A DNA stretch of 27,483 bases from Chara braunii (GCA_003427395.1 BFEA01000479.1:710103-737585), one strand, 5' to 3'. Numbered from the stretch's first letter, positions 9,250-17,338 are shown. Notes: generated by a model from the letters alone, not told the origin. Translations and numbers: made by a program.

Positions 9250-10892
9250 CGTATGGGTGTGTGTGTTTCTTTGTGAAATCTTTCATGAAGAAGCGGCTTA
9301 CCTCTGATTTCTGGGATACCGTTCGGCGGGCTGGAAAAAACACCCTCCAGAAGAGGGTACCCACTTCTATGCTGGCACAGAACCCCCAGCTTTTGGTAGA
9401 GCGTGGACTAGAGGGGTAGGGGGGGGGGGGGTAGGGTCTCCAAAGTGCCAGACTTGTGGTCATCGTTACTAAGGGGGGTCTCCAAAGATACCTGGAAGCC
9501 ATATGCTGAGGTCCACAATGAGCTACAAGGCCTGAGGTGGACAGAAGAACACTGGAGGTCCATAATAAGGGCAATACCACTACAATGGACACAGCTGCTA
9601 GGTCCAGAAGGTCTCATCCAGAACCTGACATGGGGACTCGGAAGGGCTTGGCATCTCCCGGATCCAACACTGAGAGGGGCTGTGCTAAGGGCAATACCAC
9701 TGCAATGGACACAGCTCAGACAGCTGCTATATAGGGGCTGACACAGAGTGGGTTCAAGGAGGTCCAGAGCTGGAGGGTAGACCGGCGGACTGGAGATCTG
9801 CAGCTGTTGGGAGAAGAGGTTGTTAGGCAATCATGGCAGAATCCTCCACAGATCAGGGTACTGGAACCCAGAGATAATGAAGGGGCGATCGAGACAGCGA
9901 ACTGGGTGGGAAGAGTGCCTCTGAAGCAACTCTGCATCGAGTCCATCGACCCAAGGGCGTGGAGATGGACTGGAGGCAAGGTCTCCCCCTCTCCCCCCTC
10001 ACTGCCCTCAGGACTTAACCTGCCCAGCTTCACAGTAAGGGAGTCCTACAGACTGGCGGACCATACTAGTAAATCAAGGGCCCCAGTGGACGTAGCTATA
10101 AGCAGATGGGGCCCATGGGGGGCAGTGAGCACCGAAGATCTGCACACGAAGCCAAACAACTTGAAGAAACTATGGAGTATGCTGTTGGATTTGCCAGACG
10201 TGAAGCAGGCCAGTCTTCTGTGGATGTTGGCGCTATTGGTTAGTAGGTTACCCCTTCAACAGTGTGGTTAAATGGCCGCGGGGCACCTGTACCCTTGGGC
10301 TGGACCTGTTGAACTTGGCCCTTCGAGTCCACCAGACATCTCTGGTGGGAGTGCCCAGCCTCGAAGAGAATATGGAGATGGTGGGCCTATCACTGGTCGC
10401 AGATGGGGGCCCAAGAGGTAGAGTAGGATGGGAGATTGGTGCTGCTGAGTTTTGTTAAAGAAGACGAGACAGGGAAGAGAGGCTGGCCATATGTGGCCCA
10501 TGTGGCCAGCGCAGCTATCTGCTCAGTCATCTGGACTGACAGAAACAGGTCCAGATTTAAAGGCAAACCCTACTCAGATGTGGAGATAAAGCCAGTGGTC
10601 AAGAGGGCGCTGAGGCAGGCAATTTGGGCAGACTGGCAGAGAAGGGCCGCTAACTTAAAGGGTGGAAAAGCACCAAGGCGAGTTATTCGGTGGTTCCTCA
10701 AAACTTGTGCGATCAGCAACCGACTGGCAGGAGTGCATGCTGCAGGACAAGAGGGCTGGTGATTACAAAATGGTTAGAAGATTAGGAGCTGCAGGAGTAG
10801 TGATGGGGATGACCCACCTTCCCACATTCACACCCTTATACACAGGAAAGGGAGGAGAGCCGGTGAGCCAGTTTGAAGAGTGCTCAAGGTAA
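9250..10892 (+). pseudogene. LINE ORF2 remnant: post-RT and zf-RVT C-terminal region (decayed)
   Basis: Continuation of the LINE after the insert. About 9270-9417 encodes a thumb-like block including NTLQKR and NPQLLVERGLEG. About 9445-9741 contains WKPYAEVHNELQGLRWTEEH, and 9807-10271 contains RAWRWTGG, FTVRESYRLADH and PDVKQASLLWMLAL. The zf-RVT motif follows at about 10290-10400 in another frame, reading STRHLWWECPAS then RIWRWWAYHW; its CXXC partner is damaged (a stop between the Cys codon and a Trp). The tail at 10436-10762 has AAICSVIWTDRNRSRFKG, typical of plant LINE C-termini. At least three frameshifts and several stops are needed to follow it, and a poly-G run interrupts it at about 9419-9432. 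Confidence 0.9.
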
Positions 10893-11485
10893 AAGGAGAG
10901 AGAATCTTGGGGGGTTGGAATATAGTATGCTTTGTTTTCTGTATCCTCTCTGACTCTCAGGTAAAAGACTGAGTCCTGTGGTTGTTGGTTTCTCTTGTTG
11001 TTTTTGGTTTGTTTCGGGTTGTTGGCCTGGTGCAGCCTTTTTTTTTAACCAGGACACTCGGTTGGCCAGAGTCGCAGTAGACTAATAAGGGGGAGGAGAG
11101 AGAGGAGGGTGGAGAGTGTCATTTGCTACAGGAACCGAAGGGTTCCAACTGGTCGCAGAAGACCCCTTGTCAGGGCAGATTTAGGCCTGCGTAATTACTG
11201 ATTAGTATAGGACCTATAGGTTACTTTGGGTATAGAGGGAGGGGGATAGGAAGGGAGGGCAGAAGAGAGGTAGTGATATTTCGGTTGGCTGGCAAATAAG
11301 AAGTATGAATGTAGAGTCTCAAGTTCTCTAAACATAGGTGAGCAGAAGTGGCAAGATTGAATGAGTGGTTGGTTTATGGATTGGTCCATGGTTCTGCCAC
11401 GACCGTAAGCTAAGCTGAATAAGGTTATTATTATGTTCAGAGGTGTGGCAATCAAAGCTAAACCGACTTAAAAAAAAGAAGAAAG
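10893..11485 (+). mobile_element. LINE 3' untranslated region and A-tail
   Basis: Sequence downstream of the ORF2 tail contains T/G-rich stretches (TTGTTGTTTTTGGTTTG at about 10995-11011), a GGTTATTATTATG motif at about 11421-11433, and ends in an A-rich tail at about 11469-11485. I infer this is the element's 3' end because the next recognisable feature is a separate inverted-repeat element starting at 11492. No clear target-site duplication is seen, as expected for an old copy. Confidence 0.6.
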
Positions 11486-11491
11486 AAGCTA

Positions 11492-12255
11492 AAATGGGGG
11501 CTGCTTGAATTGTGAGGTACCCCGGAGGGAGATCCCACTACCAATGTATGTGGAGTAGCGGATGCGGCGTGTGACCCTTCGGCGCCGTTGATGAGACCGG
11601 TGATCGGTGGTGTTGTTTTTCTTGGTTTACGGCGTGGGGAAACATATGACTTTTGGGGGGCTCCCATTGGGTGGCATTTCTTTTGCTTTTGTTGCGGTGC
11701 TCCTCTGGGGGTCATGAACGTGCGTGAAAATCATACAACTTTTTTTGTTTGGATTTTCACGCACCTTCCACTTACGTTTGCGCCATTGCCCATGCGTTCA
11801 AAAGAGGCCGAAAATGATAATGTTCCCCTTTTCTCATCATGAAGGGATGTCAGTTGATGTCAGAGTCTTCCACAACTTGTCTGACATTCCAAGCCTCTGG
11901 CTGCGGAACGTTAACAAATGTCTGTTGGCCTCATGTACATGGTCCATGAACTGTCCACATGCACAACATACCAGCGGAATCATCAGAAGATCCACAACCT
12001 GACAGCTGACCGCAGTTCACGGCCGGTGGACAACATTGCGTTGTCAGAATTGCGGCATTTTGTTTTATCGCGGAGTAAAGCTGCCACACGGATGTCGCCC
12101 GCACGTCCCGCAACCGTCACACTACTCCACATACATGGTTAGTGAGATCTCCCTCCCTGCCTCTCTCAATATATTCACTTGCAATTGAATCGTTTGTGTT
12201 ATTCAAAAAAATAATAATAATAATAAAGTGGTCCTATCCCCAGCAGCCCCCATTT
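11492..12255. mobile_element. 764 bp non-autonomous DNA transposon with terminal inverted repeats
   Basis: The ends read AAATGGGGGCTGCT on the left and its exact complement AGCAGCCCCCATTT on the right. A second long inverted match begins about 30 bp inside the left end: GGAGGGAGATCCCACTACC... to ...GTGGAGTAG (11524-11558), against 12122-12156 on the right with few mismatches. An ATT microsatellite (about 12209-12228) has expanded the right end. A further internal hairpin, GTGCGTGAAAATC with its complement (about 11719-11765), is present. The interior open frames (11588-11842 and 11918-12142) match nothing I know. No transposase is visible, and a target duplication is not clear. Confidence 0.82.
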
Positions 12256-12377
12256 GAGCCAGCTAACCATAAATCGTCTCGAGTTTTACAAGTCAAATTG
12301 TGACCTCAGCTACACACCCTTCATCCCAATTGCGCCGGGAGTTGACAATCTGTCGTGGACCTCAGAACATACTCGCA

Positions 12378-12488
12378 CTACCTTCTTCCGCCGAATACAA
12401 CGTACGGTAATTATAGCTGTATCTAGACTGAAAGAAACATCAAATACAGCTATAATGACCGTACGTTGTATTCGGGGGAAGAAGGTAG
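12378..12488. mobile_element. Family A palindromic element, copy A3 (111 bp)
   Basis: The best-preserved family A copy. Arms of about 46 bp match at nearly every position: left CTACCTTCTTCCGCCGAATA then CAACGTACGGTAATTATAGC, right the complement ending GGGGGAAGAAGGTAG. The loop is about 18 nt around CTAGACTGAAAGAAACATC. Its diagnostic arm word GTACGG is shared with A5 only. Confidence 0.93.
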
Positions 12489-12494
12489 GAGTCT

Positions 12495-12563
12495 GCTGGA
12501 TGTATCTGACCGTTGTTGCGGGCAAACGTGAATGTATATGACCTCAATTAGATCCAGAATCTC
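12495..12563. repeat. Family D palindromic fragment
   Basis: CTGGATGTATCTGACCG at the left and GACCTCAATTAGATCCAG at the right form an imperfect inverted pair. The left half is the complement of the family D core GGTCAGATACATCCAG seen three times at 14.9-15.2 kb. Confidence 0.55.
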
Positions 12564-12612
12564 ACTACACGGATTTGCAGTTTTATAATATACTACCAAA
12601 AAAAGAGTAACC

Positions 12613-12724
12613 GTACCATCTTCACCCGAATAGAACGCCCGGTCATCGTCGCTGTATCTAGTCTGGAAAATTGCACCACATACAGGCACAATGAGCGGGC
12701 GTTCTTTTCGGGTGAAGACGGTAG
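12613..12724. mobile_element. Family A palindromic element, copy A4 (112 bp)
   Basis: Same ends (CCATCTTCACCCGAA... and ...CGGGTGAAGACGGTAG) and same length as A3, but the arm core is GAACGCCCGGTCAT on the left, matched by ATGAGCGGGCGTTC on the right. Compared with A3 the GTACGG block has become GCCCGG in both arms. Loop region about 15 nt. Confidence 0.9.
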
Positions 12725-12764
12725 CTGTACAAACTACAATGCCAGCTTCGCCACTAGATGTAGG

Positions 12765-12883
12765 GCGTCGCTCCACGACTCACCAAATGCACAAACGACA
12801 AAAACTATGCTGCTGTATCTTTCCATGTTCTAGCGGAAGATCCATTCTCATTTTGCACATTGGGTGAGTGTGGAGCGAGGGCG
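12765..12883. mobile_element. Family C palindromic element, copy C1 (~119 bp)
   Basis: The left arm begins GGCGTCGCTCCACGACTCACC and runs AAATGCACAAACGAC. The right arm ends TTGCACATTGGGTGAGTGTG and GAGCGAGGG. The centre carries TGTATCTTTCCATGTTCTAG then CGGAAGATC. The same design recurs at 12929, 13220, 15875 and 18388. Confidence 0.85.
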
Positions 12884-12945
12884 ATAATCACGAAATTCAA
12901 CCCCCGCAATCATCGTTTTCCGCCAAAGGATTATCGGCCTCGCTC
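12873..12945. repeat. Inverted pair joining two family C ends
   Basis: GAGCGAGGGCGATAATC at 12874-12890 pairs with GATTATCGGCCTCGCTC at 12929-12945. The right end of C1 and the left end of the next family C copy thus face each other with an extra GATAATCG extension, making a secondary hairpin of about 70 bp. Confidence 0.7.
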
Positions 12946-13080
12946 CATTGCACATCCTTTTAAATGAATCTGGAACAGGTAATCGTCACAATACGTTCAA
13001 GCCGCTCGATCTGTTCGAATGTATCTGGCACGCATCGCAGTCGAGATACATGTTGAACGTTGAGCAGTGAAGCGAGACCC
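12934..13080. mobile_element. Family C element, diverged copy
   Basis: The left end is GGCCTCGCTCCATTGCACATCC and the right end is GAGCAGTGAAGCGAGACCC, the latter almost identical to the right end of the copy at 15875-16200 (GAGTAGTGAAGCGAGGCCT). The centre has diverged and includes GTATCTGGCACGC. It is longer than the usual ~119 bp. Confidence 0.55.
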
Positions 13081-13151
13081 TACAATCGTAAACAGATCCG
13101 ATCTATCGGCGAACTATCGTGAACAGTCGGGCGAACGCTCTGTCGCTTAAA

Positions 13152-13155
13152 GGGG

Positions 13156-13182
<27 letters not shown>
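13152..13182. repeat. Poly-A tract
   Basis: About 28 consecutive A residues. No snRNA or SINE head is recognisable next to it. Confidence 0.85.
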
Positions 13183-13186
<4 letters not shown>

Positions 13187-13219
13187 AAGATGTAGCAGAG
13201 CCGCCACAGTAGACAGAGG

Positions 13220-13338
13220 GTGTCGCCAGCACCACTCACTAAATGTGAAAAAGATAAGACTAGTATGGCGCGTGTACGTATCCACGATCTAGCAGAATAT
13301 ACATTCTCCGTTTTGCAAAATTCGTGAGCAGAGCGGCG
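13220..13338. mobile_element. Family C palindromic element, copy C2 (~118 bp)
   Basis: The left arm TGTCGCCAGCACCACTCACT and AAATGTGAAAAAG pair with the right arm TTTTGCAAAATTCGTGAGCA then GAGCGGCG. The central GTATCCACGATCTAGCAGAA corresponds to the GTATCTTTCCATGTTCTAGC core of C1. More diverged than C1. Confidence 0.75.
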
Positions 13339-13361
13339 CGGAAAGCCAACGATAAACGATC

Positions 13362-13680
13362 GGGGAAAAAAAAAAAAAAAAAGACGAAAGGAGAACAGGG
13401 AAAGTGGTTGAGGGGAAAGAGGAGAAGAGAAGAGAAGAGAAGAGGAGGACGAATAGGAGTAGGAAGAGGAGGAGGGGGGGGGGGAGGGAAAGAGTACGAC
13501 GAGGAGACAGAGGAGAGGCAGGAAGACGAAGCGAATGATGACAAACGGGATCGAGGGAAGGCCGAGGAGGAGGACAATAAGTGCAAGACAGAGGACGGAA
13601 CAGGGCCATCAAGAGAAGAGAGGAGGGGAAAAAAGGAGAAAAAAGGAGGATAAAAAGAGGAGAAGAAAAGAACAGAATTC
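13362..13680. repeat. Purine-rich low-complexity tract
   Basis: An A-run followed by about 270 bp of GA/GGA-rich sequence, including AGAAGAGAAGAGAAGAGGAGG and a G-run near 13476-13484. The open frames on both strands (Lys/Glu/Arg-rich or Ser/Pro/Leu-rich) follow from composition. No gene is supported. Confidence 0.8.
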
Positions 13681-13685
13681 ATCGT

Positions 13686-13769
13686 GGATTAAATCGATTG
13701 ATGCGTGTCATCCTTACGCAGGGGCCATACTAATCATCTTCTGTCTATCGTTCCAATTTTCACGGATGT
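13686..13769 (-). pseudogene. U6 snRNA retrocopy U6-a
   Basis: The minus strand reads GTCCTTCGGGACATCCG, AAAATTGGAACGATAGACAG, ATTAGTATGGCCCCTGCG and AAGGATGACACGCAT in U6 order. That is a nearly full-length plant-type U6 with an altered ACAGAGA box (AGACAGAAG) and a C in place of A after CGCAT. The word GGATTAAA flanks it at 13686-13693 and 13772-13779, a plausible 8 bp target-site duplication. The mutated box makes a functional gene unlikely. No upstream element or TATA motif was recognised on its 5' side. Confidence 0.88.
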
Positions 13770-13811
13770 CCCGAAGGACACGGATTAAAACTCTCCAAAG
13801 CCCAGGAAAAA

Positions 13812-13833
13812 AATAATAATAATAATAATAATT
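13812..13833. repeat. (AAT)n microsatellite
   Basis: Short AAT trinucleotide tract following an A-run, just downstream of the U6-a flank. Confidence 0.85.
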
Positions 13834-13924
13834 AAAAAATCGCGGATGACAGTGGGATCGAAAGAGTGGATTCAAAAAAAAAAAAGAGTGGATTCATGGG
13901 CCGTTCGCGAAATCACTGATCTTC

Positions 13925-14035
13925 CTACCTTCTTCCCCCGAATACTACTTACGGTCATTATAGCTGTATTTAAGGCATCTTTCGGTCTAGATACAGCTAT
14001 AATGACCGTACGTTGTATTCGGGGTAAGAGGGAAG
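13925..14035. mobile_element. Family A palindromic element, copy A5 (111 bp)
   Basis: Left CTACCTTCTTCCCCCGAATA then ACTTACGGTCATTATAGC; right GCTATAATGACCGTACGTTG then TATTCGGGGTAAGAGGGAAG. The arms are matched for about 45 bp, with a loop around GGCATCTTTCGGTC. Same subfamily as A3. Confidence 0.9.
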
Positions 14036-14047
14036 CGGATAGGTTTG

Positions 14048-14205
14048 ACTTTTTTAGACCAGGTCAAGATACCGACAGACGATTCCTTGGACATGGTCAG
14101 GCTGCCGACAATTCCTTGGACCTAGTCAAGCTGCCAACAGTTCCTTGAATTTGGTCAAGATACGGACAGTTCCTTGAACCTGGTCAAGCTGCCGACAATT
14201 CCGAA
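14048..14205. repeat. ~31 bp minisatellite, five units
   Basis: Units of the form GTCAAGCTGCCGACAATTCC followed by TTGGACCTG. The five units differ at 10-25% of positions (ATGGTCAGG, CTAGTCAAG, TTGGTCAAG and so on). Confidence 0.85.
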
Positions 14206-14547
14206 GTGAATCTCCTTACCATGCCATGTCTCTTCGTGAATTTTTTTTTAAATCTTTTTTTTTTTTTTTTGTCAATCACCATTCGCTGGAACGTCTATGC
14301 AGTGAAAAATTGATGGTTAGGGGGGGAAAATAAAAAATCAAATTTTCACCCTCGAGGAACGAAATACGCTGGTGAGAAGTCGGCGGCAACATGGCCAGGG
14401 CATAGTCACTCGAGAATTCCTTCGATATGTACATACCCGCAATAACGACCGGATTCAACTCTAAACACACTTCTGTAATTGTCATGATTTATCGTCTTTA
14501 CTGGTATTGCCTTCTGTTCAGCCCCGACACACATTCTTCCCAGTAAT

Positions 14548-14661
14548 ATTGCCGTCTTCACCCGAATAGAAAACCCGGTCATTGTCGATGTATCTAGACC
14601 AAAATTTGCCACAAATACAGCTTCACTGACCGGGCGTTGTATCCGGTTGAAGACGGAAGTA
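14548..14661. mobile_element. Family A palindromic element, copy A6
   Basis: Left GCCGTCTTCACCCGAATAG then AAAACCCGGTCATTGTCG; right CACTGACCGGGCGTTG then TATCCGGTTGAAGACGGAAG. The arm core GCCCGG groups it with A4. The right arm carries more changes near the tip. Confidence 0.82.
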
Positions 14662-14699
14662 ATGGGATTAATATCGCAGCTGCGCATTGTTGCCATGAG

Positions 14700-14780
14700 C
14701 TACCCTGTTCACCCGGTCAGAACGGCGGGTCATTCTTGCTGTATCTACACTGAAAGTTGCTCCAAATACAGCGCGTTCTC
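14700..14780. mobile_element. Family A fragment A7 (left arm and loop)
   Basis: CTACCCTGTTCACCCGGTCA, GGGTCATTCTTGCTGTATCT and ACTGAAAGTTGCTCCAAATA follow the family A order, but the right arm is cut short after ACAGCG. Confidence 0.6.
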
Positions 14781-14825
14781 CATGGTAATCTTTACTGATG
14801 CCAATCAATCAAATTACCATTAGTT

Positions 14826-14850
14826 TAAAAAAAAAAAAAAAAAAAAAAAG
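14826..14850. repeat. Poly-A tract
   Basis: About 24 A residues ending in AAGTAAATC. No snRNA or tRNA head adjoins it. Confidence 0.85.
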
Positions 14851-14896
14851 TAAATCACAACCACCGAGCACTCCAACAAATCATTGCGTACTCGAA

Positions 14897-15235
14897 CTGA
14901 GGGCATAAGCACACTAGGACTGTTTTACTTCATTTTCTGGACGTAATCGTGGTCAGATACATCCAAGTCTGGCCGTAAATGCGGTGAAATAGAGGGCATA
15001 AGCACACTAGGGTTTTTCACTTAATTTTCAGGACGTAATCGTGGTCAGATACATCCAGGTCCGGTCGGCCGTAAATCCGGTGAGATACATTTACGATACC
15101 GAACAGTCCTACAGATCATGGCGTACTCAAACTGAGTGCATACGCACACTTCCGGTAGGCCTTTTTTGACTTTTTCTCTGGACGTGATCACGGTCAGATA
15201 CATCCAGGTCCGGCCGTAAATGGCAAAATGCAATA
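14897..15235. repeat. Family D repeat, three units of about 90-145 bp
   Basis: Each unit contains GCATAAGCACACTAGG (or GCATACGCACACTTCCGG), a T-rich stretch, GGACGTAATCGTGGTCAGAT plus ACATCCA, and then GGCCGTAAAT. Cores lie near 14939, 15030 and 15180. The second unit carries an extra ~50 bp (GATACATTTACGATACCG onward) ending in GCGTACTCAAACTGAG. That same phrase occurs as GCGTACTCGAACTGAG just before the first unit, so a larger repeat of about 235 bp may have been duplicated. Confidence 0.8.
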
Positions 15236-15263
15236 AGATATATTTAAGATAGTCTGCTGCTAT

Positions 15264-15392
15264 ACCTTTTTCGGCCTTTTGGCCCAAAATTAAGTGTAGT
15301 ACCTGTTCTATCAGTTTAATATCTGATCCGTGGTCCGTCGGGCAAGGGGGGAAAAAAAAATAATAATAAATAAATAAAAATAAAAATAAGAA
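15264..15392 (+). pseudogene. U2 snRNA retroposon U2-b
   Basis: It starts with the plant-type U2 5' end ATACCTTT-TCGGCCTTTTGG, continues AAGTGTAGTACCTGTTC and ATCAGTTTAATATCTGAT, and stops after stem IIb (GTGGTCCGTCGGGC). An A-rich tail with TAAT/TAAA interruptions follows (15351-15392). The branch-point recognition segment GTAGTA is retained, but the branch-site flank has small deletions. TCTGCTG occurs immediately upstream (15253-15259) and just after the tail (about 15396-15402), a possible short target-site duplication. The Sm site and 3' half of U2 are absent, so it cannot be a working gene. Confidence 0.9.
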
Positions 15393-15491
15393 AAATCTGC
15401 TGTGAGTATGCCGTGAGACTTTGTTGGACTGATACTTGGAAGAGAAGTGTGAGCGTCGTCGATGAGCTTCTCAGGGTGCTCTAGCACAAGG

Positions 15492-15562
15492 ACTGGATGT
15501 ATCTGACCGTTTTTCCGATCTAGGCCGGAGGCAACTGACCGCAATTACGTCTACAGAGAAGT
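15492..15562 (-). repeat. Family D fragment, inverted
   Basis: On the minus strand it reads GACGTAATTGCGGTCAGTTGC and later ACGGTCAGATACATCCAG, matching the family D core twice in the same orientation. Confidence 0.55.
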
Positions 15563-15874
15563 ACAAAAACAAGTCCTTGTGTGAGTATGTCCTCAGTCTG
15601 TGATTCTCGCATATCCTGGTCAGGAACGATCAGAGAAGAGGGTAATGAATCAGTAAATAAAGAACTAAAAAATACATTAATTAATTAAAGTAATTGTGTA
15701 TTTCGCTCGAGAAATTTATTAAAAAAAATAATTAAAAAAATCGCGTATGATTTCGTTCTTTTTTCACAGCTCAAATTTGAACAAATGCGGCGCGTTTTGG
15801 ACCTTTAGTTAAAAATAATCGCGTATAATTTCTGATTAAATCCTCTTCTCTGTACCGTTACAATTTTAAAGGAT
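15563..15874. other. Unassigned AT-rich stretch
   Basis: Contains AATTAATTAA-type and A-rich runs (15660-15740), and the word AATCGCGTATNATTT twice (about 15738 and 15815). No gene or known element is recognised. Confidence 0.45.
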
Positions 15875-15959
15875 GGGCCTCGCTCCACAACTCGCGAAAT
15901 GTGCAAAAAAATGACAACGAATCTTCCGCTAGCACATTGGAAAATAGACCGCCATCTTT

Positions 15960-15994
<35 letters not shown>

Positions 15995-16200
15995 TGTGGT
16001 CCGATGGACCACGGATCAGATATTAAACTGATCAGAACAGATACTACACTTCTTGATCTTAGCCAAAAGGCCGAGAAAGGTATTAGACCGCCATCTTGTG
16101 TCCCAGACCCCCTCCTTTCTCTCCTTCCGATACACATCTTGGAGCATATCGTGCATATCTTTTGTCGTTTGTGCATATCGTGAGTAGTGAAGCGAGGCCT
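15875..16200. mobile_element. Family C palindromic element C4, interrupted by a U2 retroposon
   Basis: The left arm is GGGCCTCGCTCCACAACTCG then CGAAATGTGCAAAAAAATGA; the right arm is TTTTGTCGTTTGTGCATATC then GTGAGTAGTGAAGCGAGGCC. These pair as in C1. The middle is occupied by U2-c (15959-16085), with the host sequence TAGACCGCCATCTT duplicated on both sides. Removing the insert and one duplicate restores a family C element of roughly 180 bp. Confidence 0.85.
15959..16085 (-). pseudogene. U2 snRNA retroposon U2-c with perfect 14 bp target-site duplication
   Basis: On the minus strand it begins ATACCTTTCTCGGCCTTTTG, GCTAAGATCAAGAAGTGTAG, TATCTGTTCTGATCAG, and runs to GTGGTCCATCGGACCACAC, the stem IIb hairpin. 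A (CA)n tract (about 15981-15997) and a poly-A tail of about 23 nt complete it. The 14 bp word TAGACCGCCATCTT lies at 15945-15958 and again at 16084-16097. Full U2 5' end, A-tail and duplication are the hallmarks of LINE-mediated retroposition. U2 ends exactly after stem IIb as in U2-a and U2-b. Confidence 0.95.
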
Positions 16201-16730
16201 TTTTTTTTTTTAAAGGCTAATTCTTTAAGCCCAACCAATTCAATTACCTGTCAAATCTGGACAGGACGGCCTTTCAGGCCTTTTTTTTTGTCCCCGACGT
16301 TTTCAATAGGGGCACAATGAAAACAAACGGAAAAAAAAAATTAACAAATCAAAAAATAAAAAAAAATCGGTTCAACTAAGGACGAAGATGCAAACCAAGC
16401 CCATGTCGCTGAATGGTACACACCCAGGAACGAACCGTTGAGTTGAGAGATGGACCCCTAAGTTCCGCGTCCCGACGTAATCAGATGACTAATATAACTG
16501 TAAATTACCGTAAATTATTACCTTAAACTGATCGGTTCGATGATGATACCTGTACAGGCCGTAATCGCTGTTTTCCGGGGGCAAAAAAAAGAGAGAGAGA
16601 AAAGAAAGAAACAGACAAGAGTCAAAAAAAAATCAAAAAAGCCGAAGACTGGCCGCATTTTTCGAATCCAGATGTCACCCACTCATCGGATTGTTCAAAG
16701 TTGGCAGGTAGGCTTTACTCTCCCATTTTT
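16201..16730. other. Unassigned stretch with A- and T-runs
   Basis: T-runs at 16201-16211 and 16281-16288, A-rich tracts at 16331-16367, and an imperfect AG tract at about 16589-16615. Nothing gene-like is seen apart from short Lys-rich open frames. Confidence 0.45.
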
Positions 16731-16769
<39 letters not shown>

Positions 16770-16784
16770 CCCCTTTCAAAAAAG

Positions 16785-16822
<38 letters not shown>
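16731..16822. repeat. Two long poly-A tracts
   Basis: Runs of about 36 and 38 A residues, separated by CCCCCCTTTC and short A-blocks. Confidence 0.88.
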
Positions 16823-16826
<4 letters not shown>

Positions 16827-16841
16827 CATACCGTCCGTTCA

Positions 16842-16862
16842 TCGGGGGCCAAGTCCCACTTG
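16842..16862. repeat. Solitary family B end
   Basis: CGGGGGCCAAGTCCCACTTGC matches the terminal sequence of element B4 (GGGGGCCAAGTCC...), but no second arm is found nearby. Confidence 0.5.
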
Positions 16863-16944
16863 CGCTGACTCTTCATTTCTGACCGCTGATCTTCGTAATC
16901 AGCATCTACGTTCGAAAATTGTTAATTCCGGTAATGAGGACTTG

Positions 16945-16979
16945 GTCCCAGGACATCTGTGAAAATTAGAACCATACAC

Positions 16980-17022
<43 letters not shown>

Positions 17023-17072
17023 TATGGCCCCTGCGCTTTGGAGGATGACAACTGACAGCGAAAATTGGAACC

Positions 17073-17145
<73 letters not shown>

Positions 17146-17211
17146 CTTAGTATAGCCCCTGCGCTATGGAGGATGACAACTGACACGCATAAATCGAGAT
17201 GTAATCCAAAA
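16945..17211 (+). pseudogene. U6 snRNA retrocopy U6-b with internal duplication and (GA)n expansions
   Basis: U6 is recognisable from GTCCCAGGACATC, AAAATTAGAACCATACACAG through AGTATGGCCCCTGCGC and GGATGACA. The block from AAAATTGGAACCATACACAG to TGGAGGATGACAACTGACA then repeats before the U6 3' segment CGCATAAATCGAG. In both units the ACAGAGA box has become the seed of a long dinucleotide tract: (GA)n at 16984-17019 and (AG)n at 17079-17143. The 5' stem has lost its TTCG loop. This is a non-functional, heavily rearranged copy. Confidence 0.92.
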
Positions 17212-17338
17212 CAGAAAAAAAACAGAAAACGTACATAGCGATCCACCCGTCTGACTATCATTCAAAGACATCAAAAGCTCCAGGGGTTATGAAGGAAATG
17301 TCAATCAGAAAAAAAGAAATTGAGAAGAAGACGAAAAA

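Noticed and set aside
9416-9440. AGGGGTAGGG plus G-run as a telomere-like repeat
   Set aside because: A single short motif inside LINE sequence. There is no tandem telomeric repeat.
13260-13682. Ser/Pro/Phe-rich 140-codon minus frame and Lys/Glu-rich plus frames
   Set aside because: They follow from a purine-rich low-complexity tract. There is no mixed composition, no start context and no homologue.
16389-16450. GGTTCGTTCC on the minus strand as a tRNA B-box
   Set aside because: The match is imperfect, there is no A-box at a suitable distance, and it has no second copy.
16540-17261. Lys-rich plus frame and Ser/Leu-repeat minus frame
   Set aside because: They are made of poly-A runs and the (GA)n expansions inside the U6-b copy.
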